64,000 nt of DNA, from positions 848,597 to 912,596 of the forward strand of contig CAJNDS010002790.1 of assembly GCA_905221605.1 (NCBI GenBank), read 5' to 3'. The notes beneath the pieces were generated by a model, which was not told the origin of the DNA, made no database searches, and saw only the letters and a list, made by a program, of their open reading frames with translations. Origin of the DNA: Symbiodinium natans. Taxonomy: Eukaryota > Sar > Dinophyceae > Suessiales > Symbiodiniaceae. Below are positions 11,577 to 23,238 of this stretch, piece by piece. The first letter of the stretch is position 1. Every line of letters starts with the position of its first letter. Made by a program: the position numbers and the translations under genes.

Positions 11577-12873
11577 AATATACACAGGTATATATGGATG
11601 TATAAGTACATAAATAAAGGTCTAAGCAAGACAACTAGGACACCAGCAAAAGCTAAGTAGGATACCGATTTAAGCCAGCTTGTCCTTCAAGGCGAGGAGA
11701 GGGAAAAAGACCAAAACCCAAGCTAAACAAATCACAGCCCACAGTAAAAAGAAAATCCTCCCCCCCGCCCCCAACCATCAAGATGGCAGAGGCTTAAGAC
11801 AAAACAGAAGATTGTTTTACTAGCAGTGCAACTCATGTTCTTCCCCCCCTTTCTTTATCCCCTTCCCCTGTGTTTTTTTTCCACCCCCCCCCCCCCCCTC
11901 CACATGCCACAAACCTCAGGAGGCAAGCTGTGACTAATTAGTTGCTAATGGTTCAAAATGGCATAAGTATTTTTTGAAACACTAGAACACAGTACAAAAT
12001 TGTTCTTGGGAGAGTGGCAAATCACTCTCCCCAGACTCAAAATCCGTTGGAAAACTCAAGATCACTGCCAGCATCCCAAAAAAAGAACCCCCCCTCAAAG
12101 AATAGACTTCAAACCTTACACTGTAAACGGTTGGACTTCAGGATTTCTCGGCTGTTTGGGGTTTGAGGGGGGCCCGCGAGTGAATTTACACTGGGCGCTT
12201 GAACACACCATGAAGTACAATATTCATACTGTTCACACGACTCTTTCACTTCGCTCATTCACTCACTTCGTTTGTTCGCTCAGGCAATTAACCTCATAAA
12301 CTCGCTTGTTCATTCTCTTCGTAGTACTTTCCTAGTGGGAAAATTCTTGAACTCCGTGAACTCCTGTAAACGCCCAAATTATATAATCAATTACACGCGA
12401 ATTTGCTTGCCATTCAATGTACTTTAAACCCTCAGCCCTAAACCTTAAGCCGTAAATAAACAGCAGCAGCGAGCTGCATGCTCTGCTGAGCAATAATTAA
12501 ACCCTAAACAACCTTTCTAAACCCATTGAAGCTCCCAGCTTCAACAGCTGGTTTACGTTTTGTTAGGGTTTTGAGTTTTCGGGTTTTTAGTTGTTAGGCT
12601 TGGGTTTGCGCTTTACAGTCCTGCAGTCTTTCAGTGCCTAAACTTTTCAAAGGCCTGAATACCAATGAAGTCCACCGAGGAAGCAGGAGCATGGGTTCTT
12701 CTGCAGCAAAGGTGAGAACTATGTGTGACAGCAGCCACGGGACAGTGCCACTTGCTGCAGTTTAGATTTCAGGTCAAGAGGGTTCATTCTAGGGTGGTGG
12801 TCTCAGGGTTTGTGGGGTATAGGGGTAAGGATTAATTGGGCTCCGATAGTTAGATTTCATCCTGCTTGCTGAG

Positions 12874-12921
12874 TCGCAGTTCAACCCCGACTACGCTGAG
12901 GGAGGTGATGAGGCCAAATAG
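12874..12921 (+). CDS. Terminal exon candidate, unidentified
   Basis: The frame reads SQFNPDYAEGGDEAK and stops at TAG (12919-12921), after a CTTGCTGAG acceptor-like sequence. It is short but compositionally protein-like and hydrophilic. Confidence 0.35.
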   Translation, partial: SQFNPDYAEGGDEAK

Positions 12922-13666
12922 GGGAAACAGCGCTCGCACATGTCACTTGGCTGTCAATTATTCTATCACGCACGTATGACTAGATGATCATTCACTATGT
13001 TATGATGCAATCAGCCGAGGGAGGTGGGCAAGTGGAGCTTGGACCGCGTGGAGCCACAGGCCGCCAAAGGAAGGCTTTCATTTTGGAGATGTCAGGGGCT
13101 TGGTACATACTTGGTACTTGTGAAGCACAATAACCTGTGACGTTAACCTGCCACTTTTTTCCTTGCTCAGGAGCCGCGAGCCAGGCGGCGATTCCTCACG
13201 ACGTCCCAGTCTGACACTCATGGTCTTGATGCACAGATTGACGCAGGGCTCGGGTAGCTGTACCGTGACCGCATGCCACAGGAGCTTCTGCCTGTTGTGA
13301 GATTTGCGCAGTGCATTTCCTGTGGACACAAGTCCCTTCTTCCCCGGTCATACGCAGCGTGCACTGCAGGTTACTATTGCTGCGGCAACAGTCGTGCAGT
13401 CTGCAGTCTTTGAATTTCTTTGAGTATTAGTAGATGATTAGTCGTTGTGTGAATGCGGTTGATCCTGCAACTGCTGCAACGCGTAGCCGAAGTGAAGCCT
13501 GCCAACATTTTTGGTTCCTCGTGAACCACGCCGTGGAACTCACATGCCTGGGTCTGAACAAAAGACTTGCGTCCGATTGCAGCGCGTCTGCAGATTTTTG
13601 CGCGCCGCCTTAAACCCTGCATTAAACCCTAAAGTACACCCTAAATCCTGAATCTACTTCTTGCAG

Positions 13667-13714
13667 GGTGCTGGCGCTGGCCACGCGCCGCCATTCGTGT
13701 TGCAACACTTGAGG
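13667..13714 (+). CDS. Possible exon, frame uncertain
   Basis: A good pyrimidine-tract acceptor (CTACTTCTTGCAG) is followed by a GC-rich island. One frame gives VLALATRRHSCCNT and another gives GAGAGHAPPFVLQHLRLS. A GAG/GTTGAG donor-like site follows. The frame cannot be chosen from the sequence alone. Confidence 0.25.
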
Positions 13715-13952
13715 TTGAGCGGGGTGGGCCTGGGATGTTAGGAATTGACCGTAGATGGGCTGGGTTCCGAAAGTCCCAAGCCTTAAACTCCGACTTCTCC
13801 TCCTCCGCAGGCTCCTTGCAGCCGTGGTGCAGAAGGCGCCGTCTAGAAGTTTAGGGGGGGGAGGGGGGGGGTGGGGCTTGAGTGGACTACAAGCTCGGGG
13901 TTTTCGGGATTCTGGTTTTGGACAAAGGGTCTCGAAAACAAGGAGCATCCAG

Positions 13953-14149
13953 TCCGATGGTGTGGATCGAGCAGCAGATGGAGAAGTCACACATCAAGAG
14001 ATACTTCGCAACAGTCGCGCTCACCAACTCTGGCAGCCAGTCAACCCTGCCAGGGACTTCTCCGGTGACACCCAGGGATTTCCGTAACGTGCCCAAGAGA
14101 AAGTGGGAGAAGACATTCGCCATGCACAAGCAGAAGAGAAGCTTCGTCA
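13953..14149 (+). CDS. Internal exon candidate, basic hydrophilic protein segment
   Basis: About 65 codons sit between AG (CATCCAG) and a GTACGC donor. The frame reads MVWIEQQMEKSHIKRYFATV, then a Ser/Thr/Pro-rich stretch, then RDFRNVPKRKWEKTFAMHKQ and KRSF. It is longer and more complex than most islands here and is probably a real exon. The family is not recognised. Confidence 0.5.
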
Positions 14150-14159
14150 GTACGCAGCT

Positions 14160-14490
14160 GTTTCTGATTGCTGTCTTGCAGTCCTATTTACTGTCTTGCA
14201 GTCCTATATCTAGAATCATGCTAGTACTACACACTGGCCCTAAAGATTCAATATCCCAAGTGGGACTGCAAGACGGTCAGACTGTGTGAAGACTGCAGGC
14301 ATAGATAGAAGTTGCAGCAGTTCCGGTCAGAGGCACGCGCAGAGACCTTCGGGCCAGAGACTACACGGCAGAGTGCCAAGCAAGACTCAATAATTCAGCA
14401 GTCATCAGTCTTGCAGTCCTGCAGTCCTACAGCCCCACATAATTAGTGGGCCAAAACAAGTCTTGTAATTGGACTGCAGGACTGCCAGAC
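14160..14490. repeat. GCAGTC/GACTGC inverted-repeat cluster
   Basis: TGTCTTGCAGTCCTAT is repeated twice near 14170-14205. The complements GGACTGCAAGAC and GGACTGCAGGACTGC lie near 14265 and 14465, and CTTGCAGTCCTGCAGTCC lies near 14412. Related words occur at 12618 and 13395. It looks like a foldback or nested small transposon. Confidence 0.55.
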
Positions 14491-16640
14491 TGGGATTACG
14501 AGACACATGCCAGTGTTGCGCAAAAGTGCTGCAAGTTATAAGGGAGAGGCGTTGGGTTTTTAATTTAGTTTTAGGATTTCGGGCTAGGTCTAGGGTTCTG
14601 GGGTCAGGGAAGGGTTTTCGGTTGTTCGTTCTGAAGTTCGGAGGGTGCCTGAGGGTTCGAAACCCTAAACTCGAAACCCTGAACTCTAAGCCCTAAGCTT
14701 CCCTAAACCCTGGTGTGCCTGTTAAGGTTTCGAAACCCTAAACGTGAAACCCTGAACTCTAAACCCAAAAGGTTGATAAGTAAGGTTTAGGGCTGTTTTA
14801 TGGGTTTGTGCCGTAAGGTTTTTTTGCTCTCAAGAAGGCTCAAACCAGGCTCACGGATACCTTCTGCTGGTGTTCCTAGTTGTGTTGCCGAGACTTCAAA
14901 AACATACACAAATCAAATAATTGAGTGTATATATATATATATATAGATATATGATGTCCTTGTGTGCATGTGCGACTGTGCCTCCACGCGTGTGGCAGAA
15001 GCTGGGAAGATCTGCGGAGGGAGAGCTTTTGTTGCATGTATTGTATCCTCCTCTTCGCATCTACTCAATAGTCAGCCTAACTCTCGGTTTCAATATAGCC
15101 TAAACCCCGAAAGCCCTCCAAAACCTTTAAGATTTGAATGGCCTTAAGCCCTAGACCGTAAGCCCATCTAAGTTCCGGTTGTGAAGCCTCCTTGAGAATC
15201 CTGCGCCTGACAACCTGTTCTTCGCAATTTGGTCCTGGGGGAGGCAGAAAGGAGGGGTTAGGGTTATGGTTAGCTGGTGGGGTTCATTAGCATCGCAACA
15301 CCCCAGCCCCCCGCCGCCCCCCCCCAGGCCCCCCCCCCCGCGCAGCCCCCCACCCCAGCCTCCCGTAACCGGACCCTGATGTCGGATGACCCCCACATTA
15401 CTACGGGTTCAGGGCTCATGGGTTCAGAGTTTGAGGCTTCGGGTTTTAACTTGCCCGAACTAAACCCCAAACCCCATTTTTGCCTTAATTAGGGGCCCAT
15501 CTTAAAGGGCACTTGGCCGTGGGAGCCCCTAAAACCCTAAACCCTACGCCCCAATTTGCTTTCCTTGAAGGTTTGGGTGAGCCGCCGCGGCCCTTTAGCC
15601 GTGGATGCCCACCGGGCCGTGGTATTGGCCCCCCTGGCTCCCTGACTTAGGGTTTAGGGCTTAGGGGGTTCAGGGTTTAGGGTTTAGGGTTCAGGGTTCA
15701 GGGGTTTATTATAGCATTTCGAGGGCTTGCATCGAGCTTATGCGTTCAATTGGGGTTGATACTGTAGGATTCTAAGGGGTGACCAGGGATGGAAGTTGGA
15801 GGGGTTTCAGGGTTTAGCCTGTAGGCTGGAAGAGGCTAAATGTAGGGTTTCATGGTTTCATTGGAGGTTCAGGGTTTAGAGTTCAAATGGTACCTCAACC
15901 CTGATGCTACGTCCCTCTTCGGGTTGAGGGATTGGGGCTTATATGGTTTAGGAGTATAGGGGTTCGGGTTTAGGGATACTAGGTCCGCCCAAGCTTGTGT
16001 TATAAGGGAGGATCTGAAAGGTTGTCTTGAATGAAGCCAGATCTTGAAGCCCGCAAACACCTGAACCCAGAGAGACCAAACACGCCTAAGCCCTACTTTA
16101 CCCCCACAACCTGCACCCCGAAACACGAAACCCTAAACCCTAAAACCTAAACCCCTTCTGTATACATGCGTTGGTGTTGGTGTCTTGATTTTAGACCCTA
16201 AACCCTAAACCCTAAACCCTAAACCCTAAACCCTAAACCCTAAACCCTAAACCCTAAACCCTAAACCCTAAACCCTCCAGACCTGAACGCTTACTTATGC
16301 GCAACACCTTTTCTCATGAGCACCCTGAAGGCTTTGGCGTGTCTAAGGAGTTCTAAGACTTCAAAACCTTGCCCTGCGCCCCAAGCCTCTATAGCCCTGA
16401 CTTTAACATCTAGACTGCCTGCTAGGTAGGACCTTGGGACACTGATTTTGTTCCTTTTTGGGTGCCTTTTTAAGGGGTTTCAATGGAGCCCCAAAATCTC
16501 GAGCCCTCAACCCTCAACCCCAAAAAGGGTGAAGAGGGCTCATAGGGCTTCTAGGGCTTCTAGGGTGTCTAGGGCTTGTAGGGTTCAGAGGCTTTACAGG
16601 GTTTTAGGCCTTCTCCCAAACCTCACAAGAGGTCGCTTGC
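14491..16640. repeat. Telomere-like matrix, no recognised gene
   Basis: Interspersed TTTAGGG/CCCTAAA sequence includes a (TA)n run near 14930, a C-rich tract near 15300-15355 and a perfect CCCTAAA block at 16195-16275. GC-rich patches at 15590-15640 might be coding but have no recognisable motif. Confidence 0.5.
16195..16275. repeat. Perfect CCCTAAA tandem block
   Basis: About eleven consecutive CCCTAAA heptamers with no variants, the most telomere-like block in the window. Confidence 0.95.
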
Positions 16641-16735
16641 TTGGGCAGCGGCGCGGTGGCGGCCCTCGTCACGCGCAGCGCGACCCACGCCGTGACCTGG
16701 CAGCCGAAAGCCCGTCAACTCAACGAGGCCTTGAG
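16641..16735 (+). CDS. Coding island with PPR-like texture
   Basis: The frame reads LGSGAVAALVTRSATHAVTW then QPKARQLNEAL. Its GSGA...W-Q spacing parallels the island at 3418. The frame continues to 17063 through lower-quality sequence, so the 3' end is unknown. Confidence 0.35.
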
Positions 16736-17245
16736 ACCTTTTGTACTTCTACATGCTTCTGTTTCTGTCTACGTACGTGCATATGTGCACATAGGTATAC
16801 ACTTGTTGGTTCATTTACTTGGAGACTTGTGTATGGTCAGCAATGAGATGCAGATTGAGGACAATATCTTGCGAAAACTCAACACAATAACAACATCAAC
16901 AGAAGGAGCAACAACAATAGCTACAAGCAGTATGGGGTGTAGAGGGCTTCTGGGCGACAATCTTGGGCCGCGGTTGTTTCTTCTCGATGCCTCTTGTACT
17001 CGACGACAGCTGCTGCTCAGTTTAGGGATTGATGCGAGAGGATTACTTCAGTCAGGAACCTAGATGATTACCAATGCCATCCCCATATAACCCCCATCTA
17101 TGTTTCAAAGCAACCCAACTACCCAAGCTGTGGTTTCGAGTTTAGCCATATCGGGTTTAGAGTTGCATTTCGCCTTCTCAGGATCTTGTTGCCCTAAACC
17201 CTAGAACCTAGTCCCCAAACCCCAAACCCTAAATCCTAAAGCCTC

Positions 17246-17311
17246 AAGCCGGGGCTGAGGCGAGATGCCGGCTGCCGCCTGTTCTTCATGAGCTCACGGC
17301 CCTGCCTTTGA
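17246..17311 (+). CDS. Coding island, unidentified
   Basis: After CCTCAAG the frame reads KPGLRRDAGCRLFFMSSRPC. It is GC-rich against a matrix flank, with no motif recognised. Confidence 0.3.
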   Translation, partial: KPGLRRDAGCRLFFMSSRPCL

Positions 17312-17990
17312 GCCTCTCTGCCAGAGATGCAGGGAATGTGGGATTTAGGAGAGTTCAGGCCTGGACTTTTTTACGGTTTAGGGTGCAGGGTTCGGGGTTT
17401 GCAATCAGGGTTTTTGGGGGGTCAGGGTTCAGCGTTCGGGTGTGCGGTGTTGTTGTTTTCTGCTGCCTTCTATCACGGCGAGCTGGTCTTCCACTCAGGG
17501 TAGGGCGGCGCTGCGAGCACACGAAGAGTGTTAGAATGTCTTCCTCTCCTGATGGCTTGGGGTTTAGGGCTTAGGGTTTAGGGATTAGGGTTTAGGGTTC
17601 AGGGTTTATAGGGTTTAGGGTTTATAAGGATTAGGGTTTACAGGGTTAAAGGTTAAGGGTTTAGGGTTTGGGGTTTCCTTTGGAGGAAACCTTAGACATG
17701 CAGAGGGGAGTTGCGGGCTCTGGTGACCTTAAGGTCTGGTGGAAAGATCAGGGCCCTTTGTGATCACAGACCTCTGCAGAGTTGATAAGATAGAGTTTAG
17801 AGCGTAGCGTGTAGGGATTAGGGTTTAGGGTATAGAGCCCTGGAAAAGACAACCAATGAGCGTGGCTGCACATAGATTGCACAAAGGGACGTAGAACTTG
17901 CGACCCGGCAGAGTTCTCCGGGCCAAAGGTTGCGCCATGCTCTACTAGAGTTAGGTGGCTCATGGCCCAATTGGATCAAATATGCTTATT

Positions 17991-18130
17991 CACCTCATTC
18001 TGCCGCCTCTGTGCGCCCTTTGGAAAGCCCTCCTAGAAGTTGCCGAGGTATTCTGCTGGCCTTTCGGCACCTCGGTGGCGCCGTTCATCATTTGTCGACA
18101 TGCAGCGGAAATAGGAAGAAGGCCCCGACA
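17991..18130 (+). CDS. Coding island with hydrophobic segment, unidentified
   Basis: One frame reads ALWKALLEVAEVFCWPFGTS then VAPFIICRHAAEIGRRPRQ, a possible membrane-associated helix. The splice sites are unclear and no family was identified. The WPFG is not the bestrophin PFG motif, because the following acidic residues are absent. Confidence 0.3.
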
Positions 18131-18738
18131 GCTTGTAAACCCTAATCCCTCAACCCTCAAGACAACATCAATAGAACACGTATGTGAAAAACCTTAAATT
18201 TTCGGAAACCCCTGTATTCGCTCAAACCTTCGGGTCGAACCTTTCGGCCAGAACTTTTGGTCAAAACTCTTCGGGACCCAAATTATGCAGTTTCTAGACA
18301 GCAGATTACAAAGGGTGGTTGCCCGGCGCGGTCCAGCAAGTCCTAATCAGCCCAACATCTCAGATCTTGGTCGAAACCCTCGAAATCGCCAGGAACCTTA
18401 GAGGCCCGAACATCCCTGAAAGCGATAAAAACCCCCTAAGCCCTAAACCCTAAAACCTGGCGCTTTTGAACCTAGGTTTCAGGTCTCCCACGAAAGATGG
18501 TGGACTTCGAGGTGGGCGCTAGGGGGGGAGGGGACTCCTGGGGTGATGGGTTGAGGCAGGGGGGGAAATGGTTTAGGGTTTCGGGTTTGGGGTTTAGGGT
18601 TTAGGGTTTAGGGTTTAGGGTTCCGTCTGGTGGGTTCGTTTTGTGCTTTTTTGTTGGGGGGGGGGGGGGGTGTGATGTGATGCGTTATCCGACACAAACC
18701 CCAAACCCCAAACCCTAAACGACCCCTAAACCTTGAGA

Positions 18739-18791
18739 CGTTCTCCCTTTTTCTAGGGGGTACTGCAATCCCTATAAAGGACAGGGGGAAC
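18739..18791. repeat. Foldback family A, deleted copy
   Basis: GTTCTCCCTTTTTCTAGGGG and CCTATAAAGGACAGGGGGAA form short arms around GTACTGCAAT. The middle of both arms is missing. Confidence 0.5.
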
Positions 18792-19213
18792 ATATCAACC
18801 TAAACCCCATAAACCCCTGCCCTGAACCCCATGTCCATACCACATGCCCTAAAACCCCAAGACGCTCTGCGCCCAGGCAGCACCTCCAGGAAATCTCAGG
18901 TGACGTCGAGGCATCCGGGTCTGTGTGCAGTACCGTTATGGAAGTAAGGTTTCGGGGTCAGATGACAGAATGAGTGCGGGTTTATGCTTTTCAGCGTCTT
19001 AAGGTGGAAGTCTTGAGGGTTTTGGGTTTACAGGTCTTAAGACTGTTGGGGCTTTACATATGTCCTTTTCGGGATTGTAGCGTTCCAGTTCTTAAGGCTG
19101 CAGAGGCACAGGGTTTGATGCTTCCCCAAAGCCGCAACCTGCTCCTTTCTTCAGGGTGCTTCGAACCACCATGTGACCGGGTCCGTATCATGACACCGTG
19201 GCCTTAGAGTTGG

Positions 19214-19344
19214 GGGTGCGAGGTTTTGAGGTACCACCAAAGCAACCGTCAGTTGGAGAGCTCACCAGCACGTTGTTCTTGGAAGCTTCCGGTGTGCTTC
19301 CGGATGCGAGCGTCCACCTGTGGGGATTGGCCCTGTCAACTCAA
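19214..19344 (+). CDS. Coding island, unidentified
   Basis: The frame reads VRGFEVPPKQPSVGELTST then LFLEASGVLPDASVHLWGLA. Composition and GC content are protein-like, but no domain or splice pair was identified. Confidence 0.3.
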
Positions 19345-20015
19345 GGCTTTAGGGTAACCCCTCAGGTCCCCAATCCTCAACCGCAAGCACTGACTCTAAA
19401 CCTAAAGCCCCACAGAGGGTTCACGTATACCTCAAGCGTACATACGTGGTCCTCAAAGTCATGTGATTTGGTTTAGGATGTACCCTCAACCCTGAAAGCA
19501 TTGAAGAAGCCTGCAGGCTATGTCCATGTGTGTGGCCAACAACCAGGAGGCCTCCTTGTGGAGTTGACAGACGTTGCGGAGTCTCGAGTTCCAGCCTCTA
19601 AACAGGGTTAAATCACGGGCCCCTTTGCCTTTGCGGACCTTAGATGTTCGGTTCCTGCAGCGCGCCATGCGCCCTGTGCCCCTTTGATGTTTCGACTCTT
19701 CGACCAGGCACCCAGCAAACTCCGCACCATGACGTGGCAGGCGGCTTGGACAGGTTTTCGACCCCAATGGGCAAAGGGTGCTACACTGAACCTCCCACTA
19801 GAACCGCTGAAAGCCCAATCTAGAACTAGAGGACATTGAGGAGTTCGGACGCCCCAAGAAACCCTGAACACTCAACCCTGTTATGGGCATTTGGGGATCT
19901 TTTGGGGGTGGCCGAATTCATGTCGGGAGTCGCACACCGGTGTGCTCTAAGTGCCATCTGAATCACTGCAGATTTTCCCCAAGAAATCTAAGTCGCCGAC
20001 GTGGGTCGGGAGGCT

Positions 20016-20099
20016 TACTTGGAGGTTCATGGATACTTGTAAGTATAAGGGTTATAAATTTATCTAGGGTGCTTATAACCCCACTTCTAAGTACCCCTC
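20016..20099. repeat. Foldback family B copy
   Basis: The left arm is ACTTGGAGGTTCATGGATAC and the right arm is CCCCACTTCTAAGTACCCCT. The centre is AT-rich (TTATAAATTTATC). Confidence 0.7.
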
Positions 20100-20103
20100 A
20101 ACA

Positions 20104-20212
20104 AACCCTAAACCCTAAACCCTGAACCCTGAACCCTGAACCCTGAACCCTGAACCCTGAACCCTGAACCCTGAACCCTGAACCCTGAACCCTGAACCCT
20201 GAACCCTGAACC
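20104..20212. repeat. CCCTGAA tandem block (TTCAGGG variant)
   Basis: Two CCCTAAA units are followed by about fourteen uniform CCCTGAA units. The block has been homogenised to a telomere-variant sequence. Confidence 0.95.
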
Positions 20213-20316
20213 TCCGAGGTGGGTTTCGGGGGGCTTGGGGCTTCGGGGTTGGGCTCTGAATGGGGGCGCAACAGACACATGCACAAAGCCCTGGCTCTGT
20301 GGCTCTCAGAGCTGGC

Positions 20317-20412
20317 TGGTTCTTAGTAGGGACTGAAGGAATGAGGGCCCCATATAATCCCTTAGAGGGGCATGTCTAGGGCCCTCATTCCCTCATTCCC
20401 TTCTAAGAACCA
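20317..20412. repeat. Foldback family D copy 2 (MITE-like)
   Basis: The ends are TGGTTCTTAGTAGGG and CCCTTCTAAGAACCA, with inner arms GAATGAGGGCCCC and GGGCCCTCATTCCC. It is the same family as 6814. Confidence 0.85.
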
Positions 20413-20643
20413 TGGGGGAAAGCGGGACAGGAAAGCCCTTGCGATGTTCGTCGGGGGGAAAGAGTGATCTGTATCATGGCACACTATCTCCTAGGCCCGA
20501 AGCCTGAAACTTCCACCCAAAACCCTTCAATCCGAACCACCAAACCCTCAATCCCAAAACCAAAACCCCCAAACCCCCCCCCCCCCAAAAAAAAAAAAAA
20601 AAAAAACCTAATCCCCCAAACCCTAAACCCCTTCTTTAGCCAG

Positions 20644-20721
20644 GCCCATGAGCACGAGAAGCGAATCCTCGGCCTCTTGGACGCTGCCTGTGGGGTCATG
20701 GAGAGCCAGCTGCCCGGCTAG
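20644..20721 (+). CDS. Terminal exon candidate, unidentified
   Basis: Acceptor-like TTCTTTAGCCAG leads into a frame reading AHEHEKRILGLLDAACGVME then SQLPG and TAG. It is helical and high in GC, and it is bounded by telomere-like matrix on both sides. No family was recognised. Confidence 0.45.
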   Translation, partial: AHEHEKRILGLLDAACGVMESQLPG

Positions 20722-21284
20722 AGGATGTTTGGGGTAGAGGGCTTAGGGCTTAGGGCTGTAGGGCTGTAGGGGCTTAGGGCTTCGGGGGGCCCCTGGAATG
20801 CTCCGCAGGTTGGGGCTTCATCTTGTTGAGGGTGTTCATTTTTGTTCAGTTCAGCTCTTCAAACATGTTTATCCATGTGAGCGACTGGAGAGCGTTTAGT
20901 AGGAGTCGGGCACCTTGCATCCCCATACGTTGCACATCTCAGGGGCTAAACTTTTCACCGGCTATCTGCTTGAGCTCGTTCGGGGCTTGAAAGCTGAGGG
21001 TCATGTTGGATGAGTGATGCCCGGCTCTGGGTAGATTCATGAGGAACACTGAAGTCTGCAATTCGTGAACCACTAAACCGCAAATTTGAAACCCGAAACC
21101 CTAAACCCATGAGCGGCTCTTTTCGGTGCATTTTTGAACTTAAATCTGAACCGCAGACTTCACTCAAAAACCGCCAGCCTTACACCCTGAACACCCTCAG
21201 CCCTACACCCTGTAGAATCCTGTAGAACCCTAAGACTTGCCCTAAGATCGCTTTGGCCCACATCCCTCAACTCTAAACCCCCAC

Positions 21285-21345
21285 TTGGAGGTTCATGGGT
21301 ACTTACAAGCAGGGTTAGATGTACCCTAGATAAAGTCATGATAAC
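21285..21345. repeat. Foldback family B, single arm
   Basis: ACTTGGAGGTTCATGGGTAC is a perfect family arm. The partner arm is absent or decayed. Confidence 0.5.
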
Positions 21346-22194
21346 AATCGTGAATACGAAGCCGACCCATGCACGTCAGGCTTGGTGCGGTGGATTGTGG
21401 GCTTGGTGGGGTCGACGTGGGGTTTTGGTGCAGAAGTCGGGTTTGGTGCAGCATTTCCGCTTGGTGCGTTCAGTGTTTTTCTTGGTGAAGTGCTAGATCA
21501 AGTGGTTTTGGTGCAAAACAGTTTTGCTACCGGGAATGCCTTACTTAAAGCCCTACTCAAGGCTCGCTCAGGGTCTCCCGCCTCATCCGGCTCTCTGGCT
21601 GCATTTCCTTCTTGGTTCTTAGCGAGAGGATTGCGGGAGTTCTAGGCTTAGGGGTTCAATCCCTTTTGGGGTTAAGTTGGAGGGTGATATAGGGGGACAT
21701 ATCAGGTACCGTCTCGAGACTTCTCAAAGTAAAGTCTTGTTTTGGGTTTTTTTTGCTCGGCGCGGTCCATAGGCCTTACCGAGGATTTTCGCAGTGTAGG
21801 ATGTATGATCCCAATATTCGTTTTTGTGGTACCCAAGGTTTCTGTTGGGCCTAGGTTCCGGGATCTCAAGTCGTGGGGTTTGTTTGGTGGGATTTGGGCG
21901 CGTAGGGTGGGGGTGGGGTGGGGGGGAGAGGATGGATTGCGTCAGGGAGTTGGGTGGCGCGGGTGTTGGCGAGGCGCAAAAAGGGCTAGCATCGGCTTGG
22001 TGAAGTTGAGTCTTTCAGTGTGGTTGTCATGCTTACATGTGGCCTAGCCAGGCCCTCAGACCTAAACCCTGCACAGCCGCGGGCTTACCCACCCTAAACA
22101 CAAGGAACTTTAACCCTAAGCCCCTGAACCCCCCTACACCCTAAACCCTAAATCCCCTAAACCCTAAGCCCCAAAACCTCCCCTTGAACCCCAG

Positions 22195-22260
22195 AGGCCA
22201 ACGAGTTGGCTGATTGGGAGCCCTACCACGCCAACCTGCACCCGCGCCTTGGGCGCCGGG
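22195..22260 (+). CDS. Coding island, unidentified
   Basis: After CCTTGAACCCCAG the frame reads ANELADWEPYHANLHPRLGR. The acceptor context is good, and the donor may lie near CGCCGG/GTTGAG. No family was recognised. Confidence 0.4.
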
Positions 22261-22324
22261 TTGAGGGGTGTAGGGCTTAGGGTTTGGGGCTTAGGGTTTA
22301 GGGTTTCGGGTTTGGGGGTGTGTC

Positions 22325-22410
22325 TACTTGGAGGTTCATTGATACTGTTCAGTAGGGTTATGGTTAGGTATAACCATGGTTACCCTACTCATAACCCTAC
22401 TTGTAAGTAC
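22325..22410. repeat. Foldback family B copy
   Basis: The left arm is ACTTGGAGGTTCATTGATAC. The inner palindrome is AGTAGGGTTATGGTTAGGTA with complement CTACTCATAACCCTAC, and the end is TTGTAAGTAC. Confidence 0.7.
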
Positions 22411-22850
22411 GAGTTGTGCTTTGCTAGCCTGCCTGACATGACACACTGACCCCCAAACCCGACACCCTGTCGACTCCAAACTTGCGCAAATGCCCAAAGG
22501 CCTCTAGAATACTCCGACTCCCTGAGCTGTCAACCCGAAGCCCTAAACCCTAAACCCCAAACCCGAAACCCTAAACCTAGGACCCAGGGGCTCCTATTCC
22601 TTTGGGGGTTTCCGAAAATAAGGGCTACCTGTTTGGGGAGTCCCTTTAAGGGATTCTAGTCTAATTTTGGGTGAAAAAAGGGGGTACCCGTATTTGGGAA
22701 ATGCCCATAAACCCCTTCAAAGCAACAAGTCACGGAGAGTGCAGCCAGGCTCGACAAAGACAGCTTTGCCAAGGCGCGCGGCCGAAGGGACGTGTGCAGG
22801 GGTTCAATCGATCCGTTGCAGTTTTAAAGTTTTGGGGTGTGACCCTGAAC

Positions 22851-22950
22851 TTGGGATGTACCCCCTTATCCTTTAACAATAGTGGGGGGGGGGGGGGGGG
22901 GGGTACTATAATCCCTATTAAGGACTGTTAGCATAAAGGGGAAATCCCAA
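22851..22950. repeat. Foldback family A copy with poly-G loop
   Basis: TTGGGATGTACCCCCTTATC pairs with GCATAAAGGGGAAATCCCAA. The loop is a run of about 17 G followed by TACTATAATCCCTATTAAGG. Confidence 0.8.
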
Positions 22951-23126
22951 CCCTAAATACTTCAACCCTAAATGTTGTTGAGTTTGGGACCTTCAGGAGG
23001 GTTTTTTTGGGGCCGACAGCGGTGTTGAGTTGCCACTGGTCTTGGCCTGAGGACGTACCCTCAAATGGCCCCAAAACCCCGAAAGCCTCAAACTCCTATG
23101 TCCTTAGCACTCTCTCCTGTGCTTTC

Positions 23127-23189
23127 CGGCTAGGGGCAACAAGACTAAGAAGAGTAAAGCCAGTAAGAAAGGAATTGATTGGGAATGAT
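23127..23189 (+). CDS. Lysine-rich coding island
   Basis: After CCGGCTAG the frame reads GNKTKKSKASKKGIDWE and stops at TGA. It resembles the other Lys-rich islands in the window but lacks a clear acceptor. Confidence 0.3.
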
Positions 23190-23238
23190 AAGAGTATTAA
23201 GAGTAAGCAGAACAATCAAAGCAATAAGAAGAAAAAAC

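Larger units (their letters stand above)
10794..12861. other. No recognised gene: repeats, microsatellites, poly-G
   Basis: This stretch holds GA-rich microsatellite (11109-11240), an (AT)n run (11509-11528), a poly-G tract (about 11551-11576), a poly-C tract near 11885 and sparse telomere-like heptamers near 12420-12600. The AT-rich part from 11580 to 12420 lacks the usual heptamers and coding texture. Confidence 0.5.

Noticed and set aside
16195-16275. True chromosome end at the perfect CCCTAAA block
   Set aside because: Gene-bearing sequence continues on both sides and similar blocks occur many times in both orientations, so this is an interstitial array.
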